A stretch of DNA of 64,000 nt from CAVSRC01 sp963762605 (GTDB lineage Bacteria > Pseudomonadota > Alphaproteobacteria > Rhizobiales > Kaistiaceae): assembly GCA_963762605.1 (NCBI GenBank), contig CAVXLJ010000019.1:62001-126000 (forward strand), given 5' to 3'. Shown here piece after piece: positions 44,232 through 52,532 of this stretch (positions within the stretch are counted from its first letter, which is position 1; every line of letters begins with the position of its first letter). The translations under genes were made by a program, and so were the position numbers. The notes beneath the pieces are model-generated. The model was not told the DNA's origin and did not search any database. It worked only from the letters and a program-made list of their open reading frames with translations.

Positions 44232-44612
44232 TCAGTAGGTCAGCACCTTGGCGTCGTCGTCCTCCATCACCGCCTCGATCACCTTGGCGCCGCCGACGAT
44301 CCCCGCGCATTCGGGAATGAGGTCGTCTTCGGTCATGTCGAAGAGATCGAGATTGGGCGAGCAGCAGTAGAATTTCGCGCCGGCCTCGTGCGCGTCCTTG
44401 ATGAAGTCGTAGACGGTCTTCGGCGAGCCGGGCTTGACCACGAGCTTCTCCGCCACGCCCTTCTTCATCAGCTGGCCGGACGTCGCCGTGCAGATGACCT
44501 CGACCTCGTAGTCCATGGCCGCGGCGACGGTTGCCTGAAAGAACGGCGCCCCCAGTTCCTCACCGTTACGGGGGTCCGTGTTGACCATGATGATGATCAG
44601 CTTGTGCGCCAT
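44232..44612 (-). CDS. dsrE3C: DsrE3C-type sulfurtransferase
   Basis: This 126-residue DsrE/F-fold protein has adjacent Cys83-Cys84 in AKFYCCSPNLDLF, the pair known for DsrE3C of Hyphomicrobium. It also shows KLIIIMVNTDPRNGEEL at the start and IVGGAKVIEAVMEDD near the end. DsrE3C takes sulfur from TusA or delivers it toward the Hdr-like complex. It is the first gene of the sHdr operon; the promoter should lie in the 148 bases upstream, which contain a strong dyad. Confidence 0.9.
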   Translation of the reverse strand: MAHKLIIIMVNTDPRNGEELGAPFFQATVAAAMDYEVEVICTATSGQLMKKGVAEKLVVKPGSPKTVYDFIKDAHEAGAKFYCCSPNLDLFDMTEDDLIPECAGIVGGAKVIEAVMEDDDAKVLTY

Positions 44613-44686
44613 GCGGCGGCTGCTCCTCCCCAGTCCCCGTGGCCGCGCAAATCCGCGCGGCCCGGGAATTTCTGCTCCCTAAACAC

Positions 44687-44710
44687 ATTCTAATATTGCG
44701 TTTTTAGAAT
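44687..44710. promoter_or_regulatory. Candidate operator of the sHdr operon
   Basis: ATTCTAA (44687-44693) and TTAGAAT (44704-44710) form a perfect 7-base inverted repeat with a 10-base spacer, in an AT-rich patch 75 bases before dsrE3C. Sulfur-sensing ArsR-type repressors such as SqrR and sHdrR use ATTC/GAAT-containing sites, so this is a likely repressor site. No sHdrR gene is seen in the window. Confidence 0.55.
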
Positions 44711-44760
44711 AATATCAAGGTTCGCATGCGCCGGTTGTGAATATCGGCTCGGAACGGAGG

Positions 44761-45456
44761 CTAGGACGCCATCCAGTCAGTCTGCTGAATCAGCCCGACC
44801 ATGATCTCGGAAAGCGCCTCTGCGATCGCCCCTTGTCGCTCGCGCAACTGAACCAGGCTGTCCGCGAGCTCGTCCGGCGTTTCATCGAATTCCATGGCTA
44901 TGTCTTCGACCATAGCCGATTTGATGCCCGGATGACCAAGGAAACCGATCGCTTTGGAACCGATCTGAAAGACCATCGGCGTGCCGGCCGCATCCTCCGC
45001 CAGCACCGTCGCCGCGGCGGGAAGGTCCGGCCGGTCGCGCAGATAGAGCGCCATCGGAAAGCGCTCCGGCAGATGGCCGCCAAGCGCATCCGCGGTCACG
45101 CGATGCACATTGTCGACCGTGAAGCGGAGAGGGGCCTCGACCGCACCGCCGCCGGCCGCGGTGGCAAGAATCACCGAACCCAGCCCGATGCCGATCACCG
45201 GCAGGTCGCGATCAAGGAAATCGGCCGTCAGCCTCAGTTCCGCCGCCAGGCTCGCCAGCAGTGAACCGCTGACCAGGCCGTAGGGACCGGCGCCCAGAAC
45301 AACCAGCCCGTCATAGCCGTCCGCATTGGCAGGAACACGCGCGCCGGCCACAAACGGGCGGCAATATTGAAAGCGGACGGAACGCGCCTCGAGGTGGTCC
45401 TCGATCAGCCCGAGATATTCGGCTTCGATATGTTGCAGGACGCAGATGGTCTTCAT
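44761..45456 (-). CDS. Class I glutamine amidotransferase-like protein lacking catalytic residues
   Basis: This 231-residue protein has the class I GATase fold (CVLQHIEAEYLGLIEDHLE, YDGLVVLGAGPYG). The nucleophile elbow, normally G-x-C-x-G, reads GIGLGS with Gly91 in place of Cys, and the HPE motif reads HPG (175-177). It cannot therefore hydrolyse glutamine in the usual way. GTGAGG lies before ATG 45456. It sits upstream of the sHdr operon in the same direction and is divergent from a small HMA-like gene. A binding or scaffold role in the sHdr or lipoate system is possible but not shown. Confidence 0.8.
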   Translation of the reverse strand: MKTICVLQHIEAEYLGLIEDHLEARSVRFQYCRPFVAGARVPANADGYDGLVVLGAGPYGLVSGSLLASLAAELRLTADFLDRDLPVIGIGLGSVILATAAGGGAVEAPLRFTVDNVHRVTADALGGHLPERFPMALYLRDRPDLPAAATVLAEDAAGTPMVFQIGSKAIGFLGHPGIKSAMVEDIAMEFDETPDELADSLVQLRERQGAIAEALSEIMVGLIQQTDWMAS

Positions 45457-45489
45457 GCGGCCTCACGGGCACCAAGCACACTGCATGGA

Positions 45490-45511
45490 CATATCATCTT
45501 TTTCGGATATG
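45490..45511. promoter_or_regulatory. Dyad in the divergent promoter of the GATase-like and HMA-like genes
   Basis: CATATC (45490-45495) and GATATG (45506-45511) form a perfect inverted repeat with a 10-base spacer. The site lies between two divergent starts and has the same spacing as the dyad before the sHdr operon. It may bind a winged-helix regulator. Confidence 0.45.
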
Positions 45512-45549
45512 AAAACACCGGTGGAGGCATCGCGAGGGGAGGACAGCTG

Positions 45550-45777
45550 ATGCAGACAGCGGATGTCATCATTCACGTCGACGAGACCATCGACCATGAC
45601 CGGCGCATGAAGATCGCCGATATGGTCAGGGCCCTTGCCGGTGTGACCGGTGTGACCCATCACGATGAAAAGCCGCACCTGATGATCGTCAAATACGATC
45701 CGTCAGGGGTGACCGCGCACGCGCTTCTCGACGCGGTGCGCGGCGAGGGCGTCCACGCCGAGCTGGTCGGGCTTTAA
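45550..45777 (+). CDS. Small HMA-like fold protein without CxxC
   Basis: This 75-residue protein has the beta-alpha-beta-beta-alpha-beta pattern of heavy-metal-associated (HMA/ferredoxin-like) domains: VIIHVDETI, RRMKIADMVRAL, GVTGVTHH, HLMIVKYDP, HALLDAVRGEG, HAELVGL. It lacks the CxxC metal site and all cysteines, so it would not bind copper in the normal way; His residues (THHDEKPH) are the only metal candidates. GGGAGGA precedes the ATG. It is divergent from the dead GATase-like gene. Function unknown. Confidence 0.8.
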   Translation: MQTADVIIHVDETIDHDRRMKIADMVRALAGVTGVTHHDEKPHLMIVKYDPSGVTAHALLDAVRGEGVHAELVGL

Positions 45778-45831
45778 GGCCGGCTCTGCGCGCGCTGCGG
45801 ATCGTTCGGCCGCTGCCCGGCGGCAGGCTAA

Positions 45832-45863
45832 CGCCCGCTTGCCCTACGCGGGCGGCTTGTTCT
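45832..45863 (+). terminator. Probable intrinsic terminator after the HMA-like gene
   Basis: CGCCCGC (45832-45838) pairs perfectly with GCGGGCG (45848-45854) around a 9-base loop, followed by CTTGTTCTT. It begins 55 bases after the stop codon. Confidence 0.5.
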
Positions 45864-45974
45864 TGCGGCCGGCTCAATTAGCATACGACGGAGAATCTCC
45901 CGCTGTGGGGATCGCTATCTGTTGCGCCTAACTCGCGAGGGCGGCTTGGGGAATTCTGCGGCGCGTCATCGGCC

Positions 45975-47771
45975 ATGATTGCCAACCTGTACCGGCCGCG
46001 CGCCTCAGGCAAAGGCGAGCGAGGTTCACTCAAAACACCCGAGCCCTGGGTTTGGTGCGGGCTCGCTCTGTTGAGCACATTTCTGCCCTTCGCCCTGAAC
46101 TGGGGCGTGATCGGCGTGGCGGACTTCGATCAGTTCGCAACTTTTGCCCAGATCGCACTCTGGTGGCACCAGCTCGGCGACTACTCCGTGACCTGGAACC
46201 CCTTCATGTGCGGTGGGGCGACCCTGGTGGGCAATCCGCAGATACCGCTGTTTCATCCGAACATCCTGCTCTACTGGCTGTTCGGCCCCGTCAACGGACT
46301 CGGACTGTCGTTCCTGCCGTGGATGGCGGCGGGCTTCTGGGGGATGTGGAAGCTCGCAGAATCCTACGATCTGCAACGCGCGCCGGCCGCCTGGATCGCA
46401 ACGGCATGGGCGGTCAACGGGTTCTTCATCGGGCAGCTCGGAAGTATGCACGTGCTCTTCAGCGCGTTCTACCTGCTGCCGGCCCTGTTCCTGGTCAACC
46501 GATCCATCGCGCTGCGTTGTGACATGCGAGCCGTGGCGGCGTTGCCGTTTCTCATCGCGCTAGCAACGTTCTTCAATCACGATTTCATCGCCTACAGCTC
46601 TCCCTTCGTGCTGGCGCACTTCCTTCTGGAAGCGTGGACCCAACGGCGCGAGCCGCTGCTCACCAGGAAGCTGGTGCTTTACGGTCTGGGCGTCGTGCTC
46701 GCGGTCGGCATGCTCGGCATGTTCCTGCTTCCAAATCTGGCTTGGAGCTACGAATTCCCCCGCTTCGAAGCCGGAGAATTCGAGAATCCGCTGAGCTTTC
46801 TTCAGATGCTCATCTCGCCGATAGCCGCTCTGAAATTCACGCACCGGCACAGCCAGTTCGAGCGCTACTACGTGATCGGCCCGGTCCTCTTCATCATCTT
46901 CGTCATCGGGCTTTGGCGGCGCGTCTTCCTCCGCCGGAACCTGATGCCGCTCGTGATCGTGGCAGTTCTCGCTTTCGCTACCGCGATCGGAAGCCTGCAT
47001 CCGCTCCACCTGCCCACGGTCACGCCGTTTGATCTCGTGAGGAAGTTCATTCCGGCCTACCAGGCGATCCGCGTGCCATCGCGCTTCTTCATCAACGCCA
47101 TTCCCGCCATCCTGCTCGTGACCGGGCTCGCATGGCAGCAGATGATCGACAAAGGGCGATGGAGCAGGCGGGTGCGCATCTGGGTTGCCGTCGGTGCCCT
47201 GGCTCCCTTGCTGCTCTTCAACTTTGGCTATCTTCAGTTCAGTCTCTTTTCAGTGCAGCGGGGGGTCTACCGACCGCAGCCTGCCCAGCCCGCCGGCGAC
47301 TTCAAATGGGCCGCTCCCGGCCACAAGTTCCGGATGATGAGCGTTCTTGAACCGAATGTCGGCATTCTCGACTGCTACCACGCACTCGACATCCCGCAGG
47401 CAAAGGACCTCAAGGCGGAACATGGATTTGTGCTCAGTGCCGATCCCGGCGTCACCGTCGAGCGCATCAACTGGGGCGAAATCGTCGTGCACACGTCGGT
47501 TCCGACCACCGTGCGCTTCAACTTCAACCATCACCGCGACTGGCGGGTAACGGCCACCGATGGGACCGCAAAGATCGTCTCGAAAAACGACCAGCCCCTC
47601 GCACTCACTATTTCCAGGGGAACGTTCGCCCGGCTTCGCTATGAAGTCCCCGAGTGGGCTCTCGGCATCAAGGTCTCGCTTGCCGCCACGGCCCTCGCGC
47701 TTCTCTACGCAGCGGCATGCGTCGTGGGCTGGCGGCGCGCCATGCCGCGGGAGGAAGGCTCTGCCGCGTGA
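45975..47771 (+). CDS. Large polytopic membrane protein, YfhO/GT-C-like
   Basis: This 598-residue protein has about 11-13 membrane helices followed by a soluble domain (about 430-560) and a final helix. The N-terminal loop FDQFATFAQIALWWHQLGDY and VTWNPFMCGGATLVGNPQI resemble the acceptor-site loops of GT-C glycosyltransferases and the YfhO family, which add sugars to lipids or teichoic acid. NHDFIAYSSPFVLAH and PAYQAIRVPSRFFINAIPA are other family-like segments. Its place between sHdr and lipoate genes is not explained by function. Start ATG 45975 has no strong ribosome site. Confidence 0.7.
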   Translation: MIANLYRPRASGKGERGSLKTPEPWVWCGLALLSTFLPFALNWGVIGVADFDQFATFAQIALWWHQLGDYSVTWNPFMCGGATLVGNPQIPLFHPNILLYWLFGPVNGLGLSFLPWMAAGFWGMWKLAESYDLQRAPAAWIATAWAVNGFFIGQLGSMHVLFSAFYLLPALFLVNRSIALRCDMRAVAALPFLIALATFFNHDFIAYSSPFVLAHFLLEAWTQRREPLLTRKLVLYGLGVVLAVGMLGMFLLPNLAWSYEFPRFEAGEFENPLSFLQMLISPIAALKFTHRHSQFERYYVIGPVLFIIFVIGLWRRVFLRRNLMPLVIVAVLAFATAIGSLHPLHLPTVTPFDLVRKFIPAYQAIRVPSRFFINAIPAILLVTGLAWQQMIDKGRWSRRVRIWVAVGALAPLLLFNFGYLQFSLFSVQRGVYRPQPAQPAGDFKWAAPGHKFRMMSVLEPNVGILDCYHALDIPQAKDLKAEHGFVLSADPGVTVERINWGEIVVHTSVPTTVRFNFNHHRDWRVTATDGTAKIVSKNDQPLALTISRGTFARLRYEVPEWALGIKVSLAATALALLYAAACVVGWRRAMPREEGSAA

Positions 47772-47789
47772 TACAGCGCGGCGCGCGTC

Positions 47790-48866
47790 TCAGTCCGCCG
47801 GCGCCACCGCCGCCATCACGACCGTGGCAATGTCCGCCGGCTCGACGCCCGGCATGTCGAGCGCCAGGTCGCGCATCGCCTGCCTGGTGGCGGTGGTCAA
47901 CGTCTCCCGGTCGAGCCGAGAGCCGACCAGCGCCGCCGCCAGGCGGTCGACGCCGTCCACCGGCAGGCAGGTGAAATCGCCGGACAGCATCAGGTCGGCG
48001 ACCACGCCGTCACGCGCCAGAAGATGGGCACGGATCAGGCCGCCACGCGCCTTGTAGACGCTTTCGGTGAGATGCGTTCCGGCGGAAATCTTGACGCCCA
48101 GTTCAACGAATTTGCGTCCTTGCCGCTGCGCCCATGCCGGATCGGAGAGAGCCGCCTCCTGTTCTGCGATCGCCGCCTCCTCGGCCGCGGTCGGCTCATC
48201 GGCAACCGCCGTGACGCCGAGCACGGTTTCGCAATGCTTGAGGAAGCGCGCCTTCACCGCCTCGCGCGACGGCACCGTGGCAAGTTCGCGCGTCATGGTC
48301 GTCATGTAGTCGTCGAGGGCCGTCTTCAGCTTGTCGCGGAATTTCTCGGAAGGAACCTTCAGGCAACGCGCCATCATGGCGGTGTCGAAATCGAACATGA
48401 AGGAGCCGACCATCACGGTTGCCTCGCCGATCGAGGCGGCGCCGGTGCCGCCGATCTTGCGCCCCTGCACCTGGATGTCGTTGATCGGCCGGTATTCGGC
48501 GGCAACGCCGAGGTCGCGATAGGTCTTCACCGCCGGTTCGCAGAACAGCGGATAGAGATTGGCCGCGTATTGCGGCGCCTTGCCGTGCGGATAGATGAAG
48601 TGGAAGAACATCTGGTTGCGGTCGAGAAAGACTGCGCCGCCGCCGACCCGACGGCGGATGACCGGCAGATTTGCCGAGGCGCAGAAGTCGACGTCGACCT
48701 CGTGGGCGATTTCCTGATGAACGCCGACGCAGACATAAGGGTCGCTCGGATTGGCCAGCGACAGGACAGGGTCGTCGTCCGCACCCATTGCTGCGGCGAG
48801 ACCGTGATAGACCGCCTGGCTCCTCAGCGCGGACACATAGCCGAAATCGATGACGCGAAGCCGCAC
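47790..48866 (-). CDS. slplA: Lipoate-protein ligase A-like enzyme (sLplA)
   Basis: The 358-residue protein is of the LplA/LipB fold. It shows the signature RRRVGGGAVFLDRNQMFFHF and the lipoyl-AMP contact GRKIGGTGAASIGEATVMVG, then a C-terminal accessory domain. Related sLplA ligases attach lipoate or octanoate to LbpA in sHdr organisms and differ from housekeeping LplA. Partner genes lipS1/lipS2 (radical SAM sulfur insertion) are not in this window. GTG 48866 is preceded by AAGGAAG. Proximity to lbpA supports this role. Confidence 0.85.
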   Translation of the reverse strand: MRLRVIDFGYVSALRSQAVYHGLAAAMGADDDPVLSLANPSDPYVCVGVHQEIAHEVDVDFCASANLPVIRRRVGGGAVFLDRNQMFFHFIYPHGKAPQYAANLYPLFCEPAVKTYRDLGVAAEYRPINDIQVQGRKIGGTGAASIGEATVMVGSFMFDFDTAMMARCLKVPSEKFRDKLKTALDDYMTTMTRELATVPSREAVKARFLKHCETVLGVTAVADEPTAAEEAAIAEQEAALSDPAWAQRQGRKFVELGVKISAGTHLTESVYKARGGLIRAHLLARDGVVADLMLSGDFTCLPVDGVDRLAAALVGSRLDRETLTTATRQAMRDLALDMPGVEPADIATVVMAAVAPAD

Positions 48867-49082
48867 GATTCTTCCTTTCGTTTGCCATGAAACGCCCGGG
48901 CAATTGCGGCCACAAAGCGCGCGAAATCGGCCTCGGTCAACCCGCGGCCGCGTCTGCCGGGCCGATCAAGCGGGCACGTCCGCTCGCCGGCAGGCGCACC
49001 CCTGGCGCCGGAGAATTCTCCCGCGGCGGATTTCACGACATATAAGTGTGCCCCGGATTCTCCCTGTGGTTCTTTCAGGACA

Positions 49083-50759
49083 ATGACGGCAACCGACCAT
49101 CACGATCCCGCCCGCCGCGTGCTCGACGAAGTTGAGCGGGCGAGCCGCCGCCCCATCAACGCGGCCGGCGCCCTTGCTTCCGCCTCTGCGCTCGTGTGGA
49201 TCGGTCAGGCCTGGCTCGCCGCGTCATTGATCGGCGGACTCGCCCGGGCAGAAGCGACGCCGCGCGATGCGCTCCTGGCGGTGGCGCTCTTTGTTGTGCT
49301 CGGCCTTCTGCGCCATGCCGGCGACCTGGTTGCCGGCAGGCTCGCCTTCCGCGCGGCGCAGCGCCTCGTCGCCGACAAGCGTGCCGCGTTGATTGAAAGC
49401 GAAAGCCTCGCGTCTCCCTTCGCCGTCGCGCAAGGCTCGTCCGCCGGTGTTGCGACACTGATCGGCACCAAGCTCGATCTCCTCACGCCCTGGCTCACGC
49501 GCTATCGCATCGCTGCCATCAAGGTCGCCATCGTGCCGCTGGCGATCCTGGCTGCGGTCCTCCTCTGGTCATGGGCCGGCGGCCTCATCCTTCTTATCTC
49601 CGGTCCGCTGATTCCCCTCTTCATGGCGCTCATCGGCTACGCCGCCCGCGACGCCAGCGAGAAGCACATGGCCGAGACCGGCACGCTCAACGTCCTGCTG
49701 CTCGAATGGCTGAACGCCGGCGCCGATATCCGCCTGCTCGATGCTGAAGCCGCGACGGTCGCCAGTTTCGATTCCGCCGCCGACAGCCTCAGGGTGCGCT
49801 CCATGGCGGTGCTCAGAATCGCCTTCCTGTCTTCCACCGTGCTGGAGCTTTTCGCGGCGCTGGGTATTGCGCTCGCCGCCGTCTATGTCGGCTTCAGCCT
49901 GCTCGGAACCTTCGCCTTCGGCACCTACAGCGCGCCCCTTTCGGTCGCCGGCGGCATCTTCATCCTGCTTCTGGTGCCCGATTTCTTCCAGCCGCTGCGC
50001 GAGCTTGCCGCCGCATGGCACGACCGGGCGGCGGCGCTCGCCGTTGCCGGTGAGATCGCCGAACTGGAAGAGCGGGCGGTGTCGCGCATACTCGGCCGCG
50101 GCGGCAAGGCCGAGGCCCTCGCCGGGGCGCCGGTGATCGTCCTCAGCGATGTTGCTTTCGGCACCATGCGTTTTCCGGATTTCACGGTGGCAGCCGGCGA
50201 GAAGCTGGCGATCACCGGCGAAAGCGGCATCGGCAAGACCACGCTTCTCGGCCTGATCGCAGGGCTCGTCGCCCCCGGCGGCGGCACGATCACGGTCGCC
50301 GGAGTTGCGCTCGATGACACCACGGCAGACGGCTGGCGGCAGCGCATCGGCTATGTCGGCCAGCATCCGCACATGCTCAATGCCAGCCTGCGCGTGAACA
50401 TCGCGCTTAACGACGCCCGCGCCGACCCACGGAAGCTTGAGGACGCCCTCAAGGCCGCGGCCGCCGAAGATATCCTTGCCGGTCTGCCGCGCGGCGTCGA
50501 GAGCCGCCTCGGCGAAAACGGCGCCGGCGTTTCCGGCGGCGAAGCGCGGCGGCTGACGATTGCCCGGGCGGTCTATGCCGGGGCCGAAGTCATCCTTGCC
50601 GATGAGCCGACCGCCGACCTCGACGCCGCGACCGCCGACAAGGTGACCGACGCGCTGATCGCGGCGGCACAGAACGGCGCAAGCCTGATCGTTGCCACGC
50701 ACGATCCGCGCCTGGCCGCGCGCATGGACCGCGAAATCAAGCTGGCGGGCGTGCCATGA
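49083..50759 (+). CDS. cydD: Thiol reductant ABC exporter subunit CydD
   Basis: This 558-residue protein has an N-terminal membrane domain of six helices and a C-terminal ATPase with Walker A GESGIGKTT, signature VSGGEARRL and Walker B VILADEPTADLD. CydDC exports glutathione/cysteine to the periplasm and is needed to assemble cytochrome bd. AGGA lies before the ATG. The stop overlaps the cydC ATG (ATGA), and cydABX follow, so all five genes serve bd oxidase. Confidence 0.92.
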   Translation: MTATDHHDPARRVLDEVERASRRPINAAGALASASALVWIGQAWLAASLIGGLARAEATPRDALLAVALFVVLGLLRHAGDLVAGRLAFRAAQRLVADKRAALIESESLASPFAVAQGSSAGVATLIGTKLDLLTPWLTRYRIAAIKVAIVPLAILAAVLLWSWAGGLILLISGPLIPLFMALIGYAARDASEKHMAETGTLNVLLLEWLNAGADIRLLDAEAATVASFDSAADSLRVRSMAVLRIAFLSSTVLELFAALGIALAAVYVGFSLLGTFAFGTYSAPLSVAGGIFILLLVPDFFQPLRELAAAWHDRAAALAVAGEIAELEERAVSRILGRGGKAEALAGAPVIVLSDVAFGTMRFPDFTVAAGEKLAITGESGIGKTTLLGLIAGLVAPGGGTITVAGVALDDTTADGWRQRIGYVGQHPHMLNASLRVNIALNDARADPRKLEDALKAAAAEDILAGLPRGVESRLGENGAGVSGGEARRLTIARAVYAGAEVILADEPTADLDAATADKVTDALIAAAQNGASLIVATHDPRLAARMDREIKLAGVP

Positions 50760-52403
50760 GGGTCCTGGCCAATATCTTCCTGCGGGTCTGGCGCGGTCAG
50801 TGGCGGGCGCTTGGCCCTCGGCATCCTGCTCTCGGTCGTGACGCTCGCCGCCGGCATCGCGCTGCTGGGCTTGTCCGGCTGGTTCATTACCGCGGCGGGC
50901 ATGGCCGGCCTGGCCGGAGCGGGCCTGGTCTTCGATGTCTTCGCGCCGAGCGCCGGCGTCCGCGCGCTCGCATTCGGCAGGGCGGCGGCGCGCTACGGCG
51001 AACGGCTGACCACGCATGATGCGACCTTGCGCGGACTGGCGAAACTGCGCGTCGAACTGCTGGCCGCCATGCTGCGGCGGCCGGTGGCGGAGCTCTCCCG
51101 TCTGCGCGGGTCCGAGCGCCTCAATCACCTGACCATCGATGTCGATATCCTCGACGGCCTGGCGCTGCGGCTGGTCATCCCGGCGGTCGCCGCGTTTCTG
51201 ATCTTCGTCGCCGCCTATCTGTTGCTCGCCTGGCTCACCACGCCGCTTATTGCCGCCTGGCAGATCGGCAGCTTCCTTGTCGGCATCGCGATTGCGATGC
51301 TGGTGACGCTCAGGCGCACGAGGCGTTCGTCGCGCCTGGGCCAGCGTGCCATGCAGGCGCTGCGCATGCGCTTCATCGACATGATGCGCGGCCAGAGCGA
51401 GCTGGTGGTGACCGGCCGACTGGAAGACTGGCGGCAATCGGTCACGGACGCCCATGTGAGATTGCAGCGGGCGCAGGACGAGATCGATGCGGCGGATCAT
51501 CAGTCCGTGTTCATCATCGCCGCCTTCACCACCTTTGCCGCGGCCGGCGCGCTGCTTCTCGGCGCCCATGCCGCGCTCGGCGGAAAACTCGATGCGGCCG
51601 CCGCCGCGATCGGCTTCTTTGCCGCGCTCGCCTTGTTCGAGGTGGCGGCACCCCTTGCCCGCGGCATCGGCGAACTCGGGCGAATGGTGGATGCTGCCCG
51701 CAGGATCGACCGGCAGTTGGAAGTGCCGCCTGAAGCATCGGTGGCGCCGGGTGCCCCGCCGGCAGACGACGCGCCGCTTCTCAGCTTTGAAGGCGTCAGC
51801 TTCGCCGTCGGCGAGCGGGTTCTGTTCGATGGCGTTTCCTTCGCCGTCGGGGCAGGGGAGAGCACGGCGCTGGCCGGCGCCAGCGGCTCGGGAAAGACCA
51901 CGCTGCTCAATCTGGCGCGTGGGCTCATGCGCCCGCGATCTGGGTTGATCCGCGTCGCTGGGCGACCGGTTCAGGCGTGGCCGCCGCGGGACCTGTCGCG
52001 AATCATCGGCTACCTGCCGCAGCGGACCGCGCTGGTCAGCGGCACGATTGCGGAAAACCTGAAGCTCGGCTGTCCCGATGCGACCGACGAGATGCTCTGG
52101 CAGGCACTGCACACGGCCGCACTCGCTTCGGTCGTCGCCGACAAGGGCGGCCTGGGATTTCGTCTGGGCGAGAGCGGCCGCGGGCTCTCGGGCGGCGAAA
52201 AGCGCCGCCTCGCGCTTGCCCGTATGGTGCTCAGAAATCCGCGCATCCTGCTTCTCGACGAGCCGACCGAAGGTCTGGCCCACGAGACCGCCGAAACCGT
52301 TCTTGCCCGGTTGCGGGCGGCCTTCCCCGACTCAGCTATACTCATCGCCGCACACAGGCCGGAAGAGCGGGAATGGGCGAAATGGACTGTGCCACTCGTC
52401 TAG
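50756..52403 (+). CDS. cydC: Thiol reductant ABC exporter subunit CydC, one-base frameshift near the N-terminus
   Basis: The start ATG at 50756 overlaps the cydD stop and gives MRVLANIFLRVWRGQWRAL before the frame is lost. Sense continues in another frame as LGILLSVVTLAAGIALLGLS, through the membrane domain to the ATPase with Walker A GASGSGKTT, signature LSGGEKRRLAL and Walker B ILLLDEPTEGL. Dropping one G at 50813-50814 restores a CydC of about 548 residues. The in-frame TTG at 50811 is thus not the true start. The heterodimer with CydD exports thiols for bd oxidase assembly. Confidence 0.88.
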
Positions 52404-52436
52404 AATTGGAAGATTTCCAAAGAAAATGCGCCGATT

Positions 52437-52450
52437 TGACCTAGATCAAA
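52437..52450. promoter_or_regulatory. FNR/FixK-type box before cydA
   Basis: TTGACCTAGATCAA matches the FNR/FixK consensus TTGAT-N4-ATCAA except for one base. It lies 83 bases before the cydA ATG, at a normal promoter distance. It suggests that bd oxidase is switched on when oxygen is low. Confidence 0.75.
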
Positions 52451-52532
52451 TACGGTCTTGGCGTGCGACCATATGCAAATCTTCTAATGCGTTGGGCACG
52501 CCGGTGCTGACAAGATAGCGGGGGCCATAATC

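Noticed and set aside
50811..50813. TTG 50811 as the true cydC start
   Set aside because: The preceding ATG overlaps the cydD stop in the usual way and gives a normal CydC N-terminus; a frameshift explains the break better.
49569..52283. Long antisense open frame (904 codons) opposite cydDC
   Set aside because: Low-complexity Arg/Glu/Gly-rich translation typical of a shadow frame; cydD and cydC are clear on the other strand.
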